From Frigoribacterium faeni (GTDB lineage: Bacteria > Actinomycetota > Actinomycetes > Actinomycetales > Microbacteriaceae), in contig NZ_JAAOYW010000003.1 in the NCBI RefSeq assembly GCF_011761235.1, forward strand, positions 1 to 64,000: DNA of 64,000 nucleotides. The letters run 5' to 3'. Numbering within the stretch: position 1 is the first letter of the stretch; the number at the start of each line of letters is the position of its first letter. The notes beneath the pieces are model-generated. The model was not told the DNA's origin. It saw only the letters and a program-made list of their open reading frames with translations, and ran no database searches. This document shows, in pieces, positions 44,374-53,086 of the stretch. The position numbers and the translations under genes were made by a program.

Positions 44374-44955
44374 ATGCAACCGGCCCTCATCGGCATCCTC
44401 GTCGCCGTCGGAGTCATCGTCCTGCTGGCGGTGATCGCCGGCATCTACCTCTGGGCGACGTACAACTCGCTGGTCACGCTCAAGGTCCGCGTCGACGAGG
44501 CGTGGAGCGACATCACCGTCCAGCTCAAGCGCCGCGCCGACCTGATCCCGAACATCATCGAGTCGGTCAAGGGCTACGCCGCGCACGAGGCGAAGGTGTT
44601 CCAGAACGTCACGGAGGCGCGGGCCGAGACCCTGGGAGCCCAGACGCCCGCCGAGGCGTCCGCCGCCGAGGGCCACATGCAGAAGGCCCTGCGCGGCGTG
44701 TTCGCCGTGGCCGAGGCCTACCCTCAGCTGCAGGCGAGCCAGAACTTCCTGCAGCTGCAGTCGGAGCTCGTCGACACCGAGGACAAGATCCAGGCCGCCC
44801 GCCGCTTCTACAACGGCGGGGTGCGCGAGTTCAACACCAAGACGCGGACGTTCCCGAACACGCTCTTCGTGAAGCGCCTCGGCTTCACCGAGCGCGACTT
44901 CTTCGAGGTCGCCGAGCCCTCGGCCATCGCCGAGCCGCCGCGCGTCCAGTTCTAG
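44374..44955 (+). CDS. lemA: LemA family protein
   Basis: A 193-aa protein with one N-terminal transmembrane helix (IGILVAVGVIVLLAVIAGIYLWATYNSLV) and the conserved LemA helical domain: VRVDEAWSDITVQLKRRADLIPNIIESVKGYAAHE, LQLQSELVDTEDKIQAARRFYNGGVREFNTKTRTFPN. It precedes the HtpX-like protease by 30 bp; this pairing is common and suggests membrane-stress function. The ATG follows CCAAGGAGTCACC. Confidence 0.92.
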   Translation: MQPALIGILVAVGVIVLLAVIAGIYLWATYNSLVTLKVRVDEAWSDITVQLKRRADLIPNIIESVKGYAAHEAKVFQNVTEARAETLGAQTPAEASAAEGHMQKALRGVFAVAEAYPQLQASQNFLQLQSELVDTEDKIQAARRFYNGGVREFNTKTRTFPNTLFVKRLGFTERDFFEVAEPSAIAEPPRVQF

Positions 44956-44985
44956 CCCGCCGCCCGCACCGCACCGGCCCCTGCC

Positions 44986-45891
44986 ATGTACTCGGCGATC
45001 GCGCGCAACAAGCGCAACACGGTCTTCATCGTCCTCGTGTTCCTGCTCATCGTGGGCGCGCTCGGCTTCGCCGCGTCCGCGCTCTGGAACAGCCCCTCCA
45101 TCGGCTTCGTCGTGCTCGTGGCGGCGGCGGGCTACGCCCTGATCCAGTACTTCGCGGCCGGCCGTCAGGCGCTGTCGATGAGCGGGGCGCAAGAGGTCGA
45201 CGCGACGACGGCGCCCCGCCTCTGGCGCACCGTCGAGAACCTGTCGATCACGATGGGCATGCCGATGCCCAAGGTGTACGTCGTCGTCGACCCGGCGCCG
45301 AACGCGTTCGCGACGGGTCGTGACCCGGAGCACGCCGTCGTCGCGGCGACGACCGGGCTGCTCGCCCTGATGGACGACGCCGAGCTGCAGGGCGTCATGG
45401 CGCACGAGATGGGCCACGTCAAGAACTACGACATCCGCGTCTCGACGATGGTCTTCGGGCTGGTCGTCGCCGTGGGGTTCCTCGCCGACGTGCTCATGCG
45501 CATGTCGTTCCTCAGCGCCCTGACCGGCGGGCGGAACACGAACAGCAACAACAACGGCGGCGGCTCGAACCCGGTGTTCCTCGTGCTCGGGCTCGTCGCG
45601 ATGATCATCGCGCCCCTGGCGGCGGCGGGCGTCCAGGCGGCGGTGTCGCGCCAGCGCGAGTACCTGGCCGACGCCACCGGGGCCCTGACCACCCGGCACC
45701 CGGAGGGCCTCGCCAGCGCGCTCGAGAAGCTGGGCGCCTACGGGCGTCCGATGCAGCAGCAGAGCACGTCGATGTCGCACCTCTGGATCAGCGACCCGAT
45801 GAAGCCGGGCGTCATGGACCGGCTGTTCAGCACGCACCCGCCGCTCGCCGACCGCGTCGCGCGGCTGCGCGAGAACGCCTCGCGCTTCTAG
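44986..45891 (+). CDS. htpX: M48 family membrane metalloprotease (HtpX-like)
   Basis: A 301-aa membrane protease that degrades misfolded membrane proteins. Two N-terminal helices are followed by VYVVVDPAPNAFATGRDPEHAVVAATTGLL, the zinc motif HEMGH (in GVMAHEMGHVKNYD), two more helices and the third ligand Glu in QREYLADATGA, then SHLWISDP and STHPPLADRV. The stop TAG overlaps the stop of the convergent ycaQ-like gene in the palindrome CTAG. It is co-directional with lemA. Confidence 0.92.
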   Translation: MYSAIARNKRNTVFIVLVFLLIVGALGFAASALWNSPSIGFVVLVAAAGYALIQYFAAGRQALSMSGAQEVDATTAPRLWRTVENLSITMGMPMPKVYVVVDPAPNAFATGRDPEHAVVAATTGLLALMDDAELQGVMAHEMGHVKNYDIRVSTMVFGLVVAVGFLADVLMRMSFLSALTGGRNTNSNNNGGGSNPVFLVLGLVAMIIAPLAAAGVQAAVSRQREYLADATGALTTRHPEGLASALEKLGAYGRPMQQQSTSMSHLWISDPMKPGVMDRLFSTHPPLADRVARLRENASRF

Positions 45892-47171
45892 TCGAGGCTG
45901 CCAGGCCCGGCGCCGGCACCGGCGTCGGAGCCAGTGCCAGGGCCGGAGCCCGCGACGGCCACGGCCGCGGCCAGGTCGGCCGCGAGATCGCCGCGGGCCA
46001 CGACCTCGACCCCGTCGAGCCCCTGCCACGCGGCGGCCCGGCCGAGCAGCGCGGCCAGCCGGTCGACGTCGACGACGAGGTCGCGCTCGCGCCACGACGC
46101 CTGCACCCGGAGCACGCCGGCCTGCCGGTCGCTCTTGAGGTCGACGCGGCCGACGAGCTGGTCGTCCTGCAGCACCGGCAGCACGTAGTAGCCGTGCACC
46201 CGCTGCGCCTGCGGCGTGTATATCTCGATGCGGTAGCGGAACCCGAAGAGGCGCTCGGCGCGCGGCCGGTGCCAGACGACCGGGTCGAAGGGTGACAGCA
46301 GCGCGTCGGCCTCGAGGCGCCGCGGCAGCCGCGCCTCGGCGTGCAGCCAGGCGGGCGCGGCCCAGCCGTCGACCGTCACGGGCTGAACGACGCCCGCGTC
46401 GTGCAGGTCGCGCAGCGCGGGCGGGACGTCGGCGGCCTTGAGACGCCAGTAGTCGGCGAGGTCGGCGGCGGTGGCGACGCCGGAGGCTCGGGCGGCTCGC
46501 TCGACGAGCTGCCGGTGCGCCTCGGCACGGTCGACCTCGACCCCGAGCACGGCCGGGGGCAGGACCTGCTCGGGCAGCGCGTAGACGCGCTCGAAGCGGC
46601 GACGGCCGGCGCTGACGAGCGCACCCGTGCGGAACAGCGCCTCGAGGCCGCGCTTGACGTCGCCCCAGCCCCACCAGGGCCCCGTGCGCGTCGGGGTCGG
46701 GAACAGCTCGGCGTCGTGCTGCACCAGGCTGGCGGGCAGCGGGCCCTGGTCGCGGATCTCGTCGAGCAGCCAGCGCGCCATCTGCGGCTTCGACGCCAAC
46801 CACGAGCCCTCGTCGGCCCGCCACTTGGCGTCGTAGTCGTGCATGCGCCAGCGCAAGAGGGGCCAGGTCGACACCGGCACGATGGCCGCCTCGTGCGCCC
46901 AGTACTCGACGAAGCGACCCCGCGGCGCGAAAACGAGGCGGTCGAGGGCGGCGCGGTCGTAGTGGCCCAGCCGGGCGAAGACGGGGAGGTGGTGGCTGCG
47001 CTCGAAGACGTTCACCGAGTCGATCTGCAGCAGCCCCAGACGGTCGACGAGCCCGGTGAGCTGGCGGGTGCCCACGGTCGTCGCGCCGGGCGCCGCCGTC
47101 GGACGACCGAGCCCCTGCGCCGCCAGGGCGACGCGGCGGGCGAGGGCGGGGGAGAGGCGGTCGCGGGGCAC
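45888..47171 (-). CDS. YcaQ/AlkZ-family DNA glycosylase-like protein
   Basis: A 427-aa winged-helix protein of the HTH_42 family. The LGLLQIDSVNVFERSHHLPVFARLGHY block (about 46-72) carries the QxD catalytic motif known from interstrand crosslink glycosylases. EYWAHEAAIVP and FDPVVWHRPRAERLFGFRYRIEIYTP are further conserved blocks. It probably unhooks crosslinks or alkylated bases; family members also protect toxin producers, but no biosynthetic cluster is nearby. The last 25 residues are a Gly/Ala/Ser repeat. A GTG start at 47171 is assumed. It converges on htpX with overlapping stops. Confidence 0.85.
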   Translation of the reverse strand: MPRDRLSPALARRVALAAQGLGRPTAAPGATTVGTRQLTGLVDRLGLLQIDSVNVFERSHHLPVFARLGHYDRAALDRLVFAPRGRFVEYWAHEAAIVPVSTWPLLRWRMHDYDAKWRADEGSWLASKPQMARWLLDEIRDQGPLPASLVQHDAELFPTPTRTGPWWGWGDVKRGLEALFRTGALVSAGRRRFERVYALPEQVLPPAVLGVEVDRAEAHRQLVERAARASGVATAADLADYWRLKAADVPPALRDLHDAGVVQPVTVDGWAAPAWLHAEARLPRRLEADALLSPFDPVVWHRPRAERLFGFRYRIEIYTPQAQRVHGYYVLPVLQDDQLVGRVDLKSDRQAGVLRVQASWRERDLVVDVDRLAALLGRAAAWQGLDGVEVVARGDLAADLAAAVAVAGSGPGTGSDAGAGAGPGSLD

Positions 47172-47275
47172 GGTGCGAGGCTAGCGGCCGCCTCCGACGC
47201 CGGCCCGGCCCGCGCCTCCTCGACGCATGCCCGAGGGGGCATGCAGGGCGGGGCGGAACAACCCCTAGGCCGCCC

Positions 47276-47281
47276 TACACT
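47276..47281 (+). promoter_or_regulatory. -10 element of the AI-2E gene
   Basis: TACACT ends 6 nt before the ATG at 47288, a leaderless arrangement. Confidence 0.55.
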
Positions 47282-47287
47282 GAGCGG

Positions 47288-48466
47288 ATGATGCGCCGCA
47301 CCAGGCCCCCGCGCGGACCGGCCGAGCCCGGGGACGACCCGGGCGTCCCGACCTCGTGGGCACCCGATCCGTCGGTGCCGCGGGGCATGGTCATCGCCGG
47401 GGCGTGGTCGTGGCGCATCCTGCTCGTGGTCGGCGTTTTGGGCGTCTTCATCTGGCTCGTCGTGCAGCTGCGCATCATCGTCATCCCGTTCCTCATCGCC
47501 CTGCTCGTCTCGGCCCTGCTCGTGCCCTTCTCGGGCTGGCTGCAGAAGCACCGGTGGCCGAAGTGGCTGGCGGTCGTCGTGAGCCTCGTCGGGTTCCTCG
47601 TGGTGGTGGCGGGCCTGTTCTTCCTGGTGGTGCTGCAGATCGTCGACGGCTGGCCGGCCCTGCGCGACCGGACCGTCGCCTCCTACGGCGAGCTCAAGGA
47701 GTTCCTGCTCGCGTCGCCGCTGCACCTCACCGAGGCCCAGCTGAACGGCTACCTGAGCGACGCCGTGGCCGCCCTGCAGCAGGACAGCCAGCCGCTGCTG
47801 CGCGGCGCCCTCTCGATCGGCTCGACCGCCGGGCACGTGGGCGCGGGCCTCGTGCTGCTGCTCTTCACGACGATATTCCTGCTCGTCGGCGGCGCCGACA
47901 TCTGGCGCTGGGTCGTCGGGCTGTTCCCGCGGAGGGCCCGCGACGCCGTCGACGGCGCCGGCCGGGCGGGCTGGCTGACCCTCACGAACTTCGTCAAGGT
48001 GCAGATCTTCGTGGCGTTCGTCGACGCCGTCGGCATCGGGCTGGGCGCGCTGCTGCTCGGGCTGCCCCTCGCGGCCCCGATCGCCATCGCCGTGTTCCTC
48101 GGCTCGTTCGTGCCCGTGGTCGGCGCGGTGGCCACCGGCGCGGTCGCCGTGCTCATCGCGCTCGTCTACAACGGCTGGGTCGTGGCGCTGCTGATGCTCG
48201 CGGTCGTGATCGTCGTGCAGCAGATCGAGGGGCACCTGCTGCAGCCGTTCGTCATGGGCAGCGCCGTCAAGGTGCACCCGCTGGCGGTCGTGTTCGGCGT
48301 CGCGGCGGGCGCGCTGCTCGCCGGCATCCCCGGCGCCCTCTTCGCCGTGCCCGTCGTGGCGGTCGTCAACGTCATGGTCGGCTACGTCGCGAGGGGCTCG
48401 TGGCGCACGACCCCCCGCCCGACGTCGGCCGACGTCACCTCGCCCGGAAAGGCCACCGATGTCTGA
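47288..48466 (+). CDS. AI-2E family transporter
   Basis: A 392-aa membrane protein with about seven to eight helices. The family pattern is visible: VVQLRIIVIPFLIALLVSALLVPFSGWLQ early, FTTIFLLVGG in the middle, and LPLAAPIAIAVFLGSFVPVVGAVATGAVAVLIAL and VVIVVQQIEGHLLQPFVMG late. Members export small molecules or exchange Na+/H+; the substrate is not evident. The ATG at 47288 is 6 nt after TACACT, although ATG 47291 is possible. Its 3' end overlaps ilvA by 8 bp, so the two are coupled. Confidence 0.88.
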   Translation: MMRRTRPPRGPAEPGDDPGVPTSWAPDPSVPRGMVIAGAWSWRILLVVGVLGVFIWLVVQLRIIVIPFLIALLVSALLVPFSGWLQKHRWPKWLAVVVSLVGFLVVVAGLFFLVVLQIVDGWPALRDRTVASYGELKEFLLASPLHLTEAQLNGYLSDAVAALQQDSQPLLRGALSIGSTAGHVGAGLVLLLFTTIFLLVGGADIWRWVVGLFPRRARDAVDGAGRAGWLTLTNFVKVQIFVAFVDAVGIGLGALLLGLPLAAPIAIAVFLGSFVPVVGAVATGAVAVLIALVYNGWVVALLMLAVVIVVQQIEGHLLQPFVMGSAVKVHPLAVVFGVAAGALLAGIPGALFAVPVVAVVNVMVGYVARGSWRTTPRPTSADVTSPGKATDV

Positions 48467-49697
48467 GACCACCATCTCCGGTCCCACGCTGCTCGAGATC
48501 GAGCAGGCCCGCGAGCGCGTGGCCCGTGTCGCGCGGGTCACCCCGATGGAGAGCTCGCGGTTCCTCGCCGAGCTGCTCGGCTCGCCCGTGCACCTCAAGT
48601 GCGAGAACCTGCAGCGCACGGGCTCGTACAAGATCCGCGGGGCGTACAACCGCCTCACGCAGCTGAGCGACGACGAGAAGGCACGCGGCGTCGTGGCGGC
48701 CTCCGCCGGCAACCACGCCCAGGGCGTCGCCTTCGCTGCGCGCGAGCTCGGCATCGCGGCGACCATCTTCATGCCCGTGGGCGTCGCGCTGCCGAAGCTG
48801 CAGGCCACGCGCGAGTACGGCGCCGACGTCGTGCTCAGCGGGCACGACGTCGAGCAGGCGCTCCGGGCCGCCGCCGAGTTCGCCGCCAGCACCGGCGCTG
48901 CGTTCATCCCGCCCTTCGACCACCACGACGTCGTCGCGGGCCAGGGCACCCTCGGCCTCGAGATCCTCGAGCAGGTGCCCGACGTCGACACGATCGTCGT
49001 GCCGATCGGCGGCGGCGGCCTCATCGCGGGCGTGGCCAGCGCCGTGGCGCAGCAGACGGCCCGCACGGGGCGCCGGGTGCGGGTCATCGGCGTGCAGGCC
49101 GCCAACGCCGCGCCGTACGCGGTCTCGATGCAGAGCGGCGTCCGCACCGACATCGTGGCCACCCCGACCATCGCGGACGGCATCGCCGTCGCCCGCCCGG
49201 GCGTGCTGAACTTCGAGATCGTCCGCCAGACCGTCGACCAGGTCGTGACCGTCGGCGACGACGACACGGCCCGCGCGATGCTCGTCCTGCTCGAGCGCGC
49301 CAAGCTCGTCGTCGAGGCCGCCGGCGCCGTGGGCGTCGCGGCGGTCATGACCGAGCAGGTGCGCGACCTGGGCACGACCGTCATCGTGCTGAGCGGGGGC
49401 AACATCGACCCGCTCATGATGGAGCGCGTGATCAGCCGGGGCCTCGCCGCCGCCGAGCGCTACCTCAAGCTCCGCGTGGGCCTGCCCGACCGGCCCGGCC
49501 AGCTCACCCGCGTCTCGCAGATCCTCTCGGACGCGAACGCCAACGTGGTCGAGGTGCTGCACACCCGCCACGGGCGGGGCCTGCAGATCAGCGAGGTCGA
49601 GCTCGAGCTCAGCGTCGAGACCCGCGGGCCGGACCACGTCGAGGACGTCCTGCGGCGTCTGCGCGAGGCCGGCTTCGAGCCCGACATCGACTTCTAG
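48459..49697 (+). CDS. ilvA: threonine ammonia-lyase
   Basis: A 412-aa PLP enzyme deaminating threonine to 2-oxobutyrate (isoleucine route or threonine catabolism). The PLP lysine is in RTGSYKIRGAYN; SAGNHAQGVAFAA, the phosphate loop GGGGLIAGVA and LSGGNID are clear. A C-terminal ACT-like domain (about 335-412: RVGLPDRPGQLTRVSQIL) suggests allosteric control but is the short TdcB-like type. The ATG overlaps the AI-2E gene end. A 21-bp perfect hairpin follows. Confidence 0.92.
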   Translation: MSETTISGPTLLEIEQARERVARVARVTPMESSRFLAELLGSPVHLKCENLQRTGSYKIRGAYNRLTQLSDDEKARGVVAASAGNHAQGVAFAARELGIAATIFMPVGVALPKLQATREYGADVVLSGHDVEQALRAAAEFAASTGAAFIPPFDHHDVVAGQGTLGLEILEQVPDVDTIVVPIGGGGLIAGVASAVAQQTARTGRRVRVIGVQAANAAPYAVSMQSGVRTDIVATPTIADGIAVARPGVLNFEIVRQTVDQVVTVGDDDTARAMLVLLERAKLVVEAAGAVGVAAVMTEQVRDLGTTVIVLSGGNIDPLMMERVISRGLAAAERYLKLRVGLPDRPGQLTRVSQILSDANANVVEVLHTRHGRGLQISEVELELSVETRGPDHVEDVLRRLREAGFEPDIDF

Positions 49698-49706
49698 GCC
49701 CGGCGC

Positions 49707-49752
49707 GCACGACGGAGGCCCCGGCTCAAGCGAGCCGGGGCCTCCGTCGTGC
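49707..49752. terminator. 21-bp perfect hairpin terminator (ilvA / greA)
   Basis: Arms 49707-49727 and 49732-49752 are fully complementary with a 4-nt loop, between the convergent ilvA and greA genes; likely bidirectional. Confidence 0.85.
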
Positions 49753-49783
49753 ACGCCTCAAGGGCGTGCGGCGGTGCCGTCGA

Positions 49784-50278
49784 TCAGGGCACGTACGTCT
49801 CGACGGCGGTCACCGCGACGGTGATCTCCTTGCCGTTCGGCGCCGTGTAGCTCGTCGTCGTGCCGACCTTGAGCCCGTTGATGGCCTGGCCGAGGGGGCT
49901 CGTCTCGCTGTAGACCGAGAGGTCGCTGCCGGGCGCGATGATCTCGCGGTTGCCGAGCAGGAACGTGCTGGGGTCGCCGGCGATGGTCGCGGTGACTACG
50001 GTGCCCGGGCCGACGATGCCGTCGGCCGCGGTGGACTCGCCGACGGTCGCGTGCTTGAGCAGGTTGGTGAGGGTGCGGATGCGCGCCTCGAGCTTGCCCT
50101 GCTCGTCCTTCGCGGCGTGGTAGCCGCCGTTCTCCTTGAGGTCGCCCTCTTCGCGGGCGGCCTCGATGCGGCCCACGATCTCGGCTCGGCCCTCGCCGCT
50201 CAGCGTCTCGAGCTCGGCCTGGAGGCGGTCGCGGGCGTCGGTCGTCAGCCAGGTGGTGGCGTCGTTGTCGTTGCTCAT
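49784..50278 (-). CDS. greA: transcription elongation factor GreA
   Basis: A 164-aa protein with an N-terminal coiled coil (DARDRLQAELETLSGEGRAEIVGRIEAAREEGDLKENGGYHAAKDEQGKLEARI) whose tip acidic residues (EEGDLKENG) stimulate RNA cleavage in backtracked polymerase, and a C-terminal FKBP-like domain (VGPGTVVTAT...SPLGQAINGLKVG). The arrangement mca-DUF4307-greA-ilvA is usual in actinobacteria. A start at ATG 50278 is taken. Confidence 0.94.
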   Translation of the reverse strand: MSNDNDATTWLTTDARDRLQAELETLSGEGRAEIVGRIEAAREEGDLKENGGYHAAKDEQGKLEARIRTLTNLLKHATVGESTAADGIVGPGTVVTATIAGDPSTFLLGNREIIAPGSDLSVYSETSPLGQAINGLKVGTTTSYTAPNGKEITVAVTAVETYVP

Positions 50279-50365
50279 GGTGTCTCCGTCCGTGCGGCGG
50301 CCTGCGGGTGCGACGGCCCTGTCCGCGGGAGCGGGAGCCGCGCGCCCGGTCGGGGCACGCCCACC

Positions 50366-50397
50366 GAAAAAAGGAGACCGGCCGAGTGGCCGGTCTC
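50366..50397 (-). terminator. Rho-independent terminator of the DUF4307 gene
   Basis: On the minus strand GAGACCGGCC-ACTC-GGCCGGTCTC is followed by CCTTTTTTCG. It is the only terminator in the window with a clear T-tract. It lies between the DUF4307 stop and greA. Confidence 0.88.
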
Positions 50398-50414
50398 GTG
50401 GGTGTCCGCGCAGT

Positions 50415-50882
50415 CTACGGAAGCCAGCACTCGTAGATCAACCCTGTGACCGCGCGTTCGCTGGTCGCGAGCGAGGTCGTGTAGGTCGTCGAGTGCGTGC
50501 TCGAGGCCGGCAGGTGCACGACCTTCCAGCCCACGATGCTGAACTTCTGGTTCTGGGCCTGCACCGCGCAGTCGACCGCGGTGCCCGGCGCGACGCTGAC
50601 CGTGTACTGCACGTCGACGGCCCGGTCGTCGAGCACCGTGTAGCCGACGTCGGTGCCCTCGACCTTCGAGCCGTCGCCGTCGAACGCGGCGAACACCACC
50701 CACGCGGCGAAGACGAGCACGAAGGAGGCGGCGACCGCGATCGCGATCCACCTGCCCCGCCGTCGGGTCGCGCTGCTGCGGCCGTAGCGCGCGTCGAGCC
50801 GCGCCGACGCGGCGTCGGCCGACGGGTCGAGCCGCTGATCGGGCTCGGCGGCCGGTGATGGTGCGGGGGGCATGGACGCCAC
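50415..50882 (-). CDS. DUF4307 membrane protein
   Basis: A 155-aa protein with a disordered Pro/Ala N-terminus, the family start RLDARYGRSSATRRRGRWIAIAVAASFVLVFAAWVVF (one transmembrane helix, about 43-65) and an extracytoplasmic beta domain with two cysteines (DCAVQAQNQ, YECWLP) that could form a disulfide. The GTG at 50882 has GGAG 6 nt upstream on its strand; ATG 50873 is the alternative. It is divergent from mca, a neighbour it keeps in many actinobacteria. Function unknown. Confidence 0.82.
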   Translation of the reverse strand: MASMPPAPSPAAEPDQRLDPSADAASARLDARYGRSSATRRRGRWIAIAVAASFVLVFAAWVVFAAFDGDGSKVEGTDVGYTVLDDRAVDVQYTVSVAPGTAVDCAVQAQNQKFSIVGWKVVHLPASSTHSTTYTTSLATSERAVTGLIYECWLP

Positions 50883-50897
50883 GGGGGACTCCGTCCG

Positions 50898-50905
50898 ATT
50901 ATCCT
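50898..50905. promoter_or_regulatory. overlapping divergent -10 elements (DUF4307 / mca)
   Basis: The minus strand reads GATAAT (50903-50898) toward DUF4307, and the plus strand reads TATCCT (50900-50905) toward mca. As at mtnP/moeA, the two hexamers overlap. Confidence 0.5.
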
Positions 50906-50952
50906 GGTGTCGAGGGTAGCAACGTCTGCCCTGCACGAATTGCGAGGAACCC

Positions 50953-51846
50953 GTGACCCTGCGCCTCTTGGCCGTCCACGCCCACCCCGACGACGAGTCC
51001 AGCAAGGGCTCGGCGACCTACGCCTACTACCGCAGCCGAGGCGTCGAGGTGCTCGTCGTCAGCTGCACGGGCGGCGAGCAGGGCTCCATCCTCAACGAGC
51101 AGCTCGAGGCCCGGTCGCACGCCGAGCGCGACATCGCCGGCCTGCGGGTGCACGAGATGCGCGCCGCGCAGCAGGCGATGGGCATCGACCACCTCTGGCT
51201 CGGCTACGCCGACTCGGGCCTGCCGGCCGAGGGCGAGCCGGTCGCGGTCAACGGCTTCGCGACCATCCCGCTCGAGACGAGCGCCGAGCCGCTCGTCGCG
51301 GTCGTCCGTCGCTTCAAGCCGCAGGTGCTCGTCACCTACGACGAGATCGGCGGGTACCCGCACCCCGACCACATCCGCACGCACGAGATCTCGATGGAGG
51401 CGTTCCGCGCCGCCGCGGACCCGGCGCGTTACCCCGCGGCCGGCGAGCCCTGGCAGATCGACAAGGTCTACTACGACCGCATGTTCAGCGCCGGCCGGGT
51501 CGGCGCGATGATCACCCACCTGAAGGCGGAGGATCCTGAGTCGCCCCTCATCGAGCGCCTCACCGAGATGCTCGAGCGCTTCGCCGACCGGCCGGACCTC
51601 GCCACGACGCACGTGCCGGTGAGCGAGTACTTCCCGGTGCGCGACGCCGCCCTGCGGGCGCACGCCAGCCAGGTGCCGCTCGACAGCGCCTTCTTCTTCT
51701 GGCCACACGACCTGCAGGTCGCCGCCTGGCCCACCGAGGACTTCCAGCTCGTCGAGTCGCGCGTCGAGTCGCCGCTGCCCGAGACCGACCTCTTCGCCGG
51801 CGTCGTCGACCCCGACACCGGCCGCGTGGGGGTGCAGGCCCTGTGA
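50953..51846 (+). CDS. mca: mycothiol S-conjugate amidase
   Basis: A 297-aa zinc amidase of the LmbE/PIG-L fold that cleaves mycothiol conjugates to mercapturates for export in detoxification. The zinc motif is VHAHPDDESSKG (8-19) with the third ligand in GGYPHPDHIRTHE; the Mca-type CTGGEQGSILNE and VYYDRMFS are present, favouring Mca over MshB. The GTG at 50953 follows GCGAGGAACCC. It overlaps the next small gene (GTGA). It is the clearest actinobacterial marker in the window. Confidence 0.92.
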   Translation: MTLRLLAVHAHPDDESSKGSATYAYYRSRGVEVLVVSCTGGEQGSILNEQLEARSHAERDIAGLRVHEMRAAQQAMGIDHLWLGYADSGLPAEGEPVAVNGFATIPLETSAEPLVAVVRRFKPQVLVTYDEIGGYPHPDHIRTHEISMEAFRAAADPARYPAAGEPWQIDKVYYDRMFSAGRVGAMITHLKAEDPESPLIERLTEMLERFADRPDLATTHVPVSEYFPVRDAALRAHASQVPLDSAFFFWPHDLQVAAWPTEDFQLVESRVESPLPETDLFAGVVDPDTGRVGVQAL

Positions 51847-52193
51847 GCGCGGCAGGCGACCTCGTGCTGTCCACGGCCGTGCGCCTCCTCGCGCAGCCGT
51901 CCACCCCCGACGCGACGCTGCCGCCGTCGACCGTGCCCGACGTCGACGTCACGCCCGGCGTCTGGGGGTTCGTGGCCATCGCGTTCGTCGCGATCGCGAC
52001 GGTGCTGATCATCGTCGACATGACGCGGCGCGTGCGGCGCACCCGGTACCGCGGCGAGGTCCGCGACCGCATCGAGGCGGAGCGCGCCGAGGCGGGCGCC
52101 GCGGCCGCGGGGCTCGACGACGAGCCGCGACCCGTGCTCGACGACGACGGCCGCGACGGCGACGTGCGCCGCGACGGGCCCGACCGGCCGTAG
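51843..52193 (+). CDS. small single-pass membrane protein
   Basis: A 116-aa protein of unrecognised family: an extracytoplasmic Pro/Thr/Asp-rich N-terminal part, one transmembrane helix (GVWGFVAIAFVAIATVLIIVDMTRRVRR, about 39-66) and an acidic/basic cytoplasmic tail. The GTG overlaps the mca stop, so it is co-translated with mca; a similar small protein often follows mca in related genomes (from memory). No function can be assigned. Confidence 0.7.
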   Translation: MSAAGDLVLSTAVRLLAQPSTPDATLPPSTVPDVDVTPGVWGFVAIAFVAIATVLIIVDMTRRVRRTRYRGEVRDRIEAERAEAGAAAAGLDDEPRPVLDDDGRDGDVRRDGPDRP

Positions 52194-52232
52194 CGGCGGG
52201 GCGAGGGAGCCCGTGGGGCAGGCCCGCGCCTC

Positions 52233-52970
52233 CTAGGCGAAGCTCGGGGCGTTCAGCGCCAGGACGAGGATGCCCGTCCAGTGGCACAGGTACGCCGCCA
52301 CCGTGCAGGCGTGGAACAGCTCGTGGAACCCGAAATGCCCCGGCGACGGGTTCGGGCGCTTCAGCGCGTAGAACGTGGCGCCGACGATGTAGAGCAGGCC
52401 GCCGACGAGCACGAGCACCGTCATCGGCACGCTCGCCGCGAAGAGGTCGGGCAGGAACCCCAGCGCCCCCACGCCCATCAGCACGTAGAGCGGCACGTAG
52501 AGCCAGCGCGGCGCGTGGATGAAGAAGACCCGGAACGCGATGCCGAAGGCCGCGGCCGTCCAGACCAGCACGAGCAGCAGCGTCGACTTGCCGGGCGGGA
52601 GCGCGATCGCCGCGATGGGCGTGTAGGTGCCCGCGATGAGCAGGAAGATGTTCGAGTGGTCGAGCCGCTTCAGGAACATCTTGGCCCGCGGGCTCCACGG
52701 GAACCGGTGGTACGTCGCCGAGATGCCGAACAGCAGCAGCGAGGTCGTCATGAACACCGCGCAGGCCCAGGTCGCGGCGGCGCCGTCGGCGAGCGCGACC
52801 AGCACGACGCCCGTCGCGATCGCCACCGGGAACGTGGCCGCGTGGATCCAGCCGCGCCACGACGGCTTACGCTCGATCGACGGGTAGCTCAGCGCGTCGT
52901 CGAGCAGGGGGAGCCGGGGCAGCTCGGCCCCGCCGTCGTCGGCGACCGGAGAGGAGGAGGGCGTGCTCAT
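52233..52970 (-). CDS. PAQR / hemolysin III family membrane protein
   Basis: A 245-aa seven-helix protein. The family residues are visible: SWRGWIHAATFPVA at the first helix, SATYHRFPWSPRAKMFLKRLDHSNIFLLIAGTYTPIA (Ser/His/Asp zinc-site pattern) and GHFGFHELFHACTVAAYLCHW with the late histidines. These hydrolase-like membrane proteins are often annotated as hemolysin III, but haemolysis is not implied. The ATG at 52970 has TACGCT 6 nt upstream. It is divergent from uppS. Confidence 0.88.
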   Translation of the reverse strand: MSTPSSSPVADDGGAELPRLPLLDDALSYPSIERKPSWRGWIHAATFPVAIATGVVLVALADGAAATWACAVFMTTSLLLFGISATYHRFPWSPRAKMFLKRLDHSNIFLLIAGTYTPIAAIALPPGKSTLLLVLVWTAAAFGIAFRVFFIHAPRWLYVPLYVLMGVGALGFLPDLFAASVPMTVLVLVGGLLYIVGATFYALKRPNPSPGHFGFHELFHACTVAAYLCHWTGILVLALNAPSFA

Positions 52971-52976
52971 GGGGCG

Positions 52977-52982
52977 AGCGTA
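52977..52982 (-). promoter_or_regulatory. -10 element of the PAQR gene
   Basis: Minus-strand TACGCT ends 6 nt before the ATG at 52970; leaderless arrangement. Confidence 0.55.
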
Positions 52983-53074
52983 GGGGAGGCGGCCCCCGGG
53001 TCGCTGGGACCGGTCTCGGCGCCGACGCGGCGGGTCGACGGGCGACACCCGGAGTTCGTCGACCGAGGGTGCGT

Positions 53075-53080
53075 TAACGT
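53075..53080 (+). promoter_or_regulatory. -10 element of uppS
   Basis: TAACGT ends 6 nt before the GTG at 53087; leaderless arrangement. Confidence 0.5.
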
Positions 53081-53086
53081 AGGCAC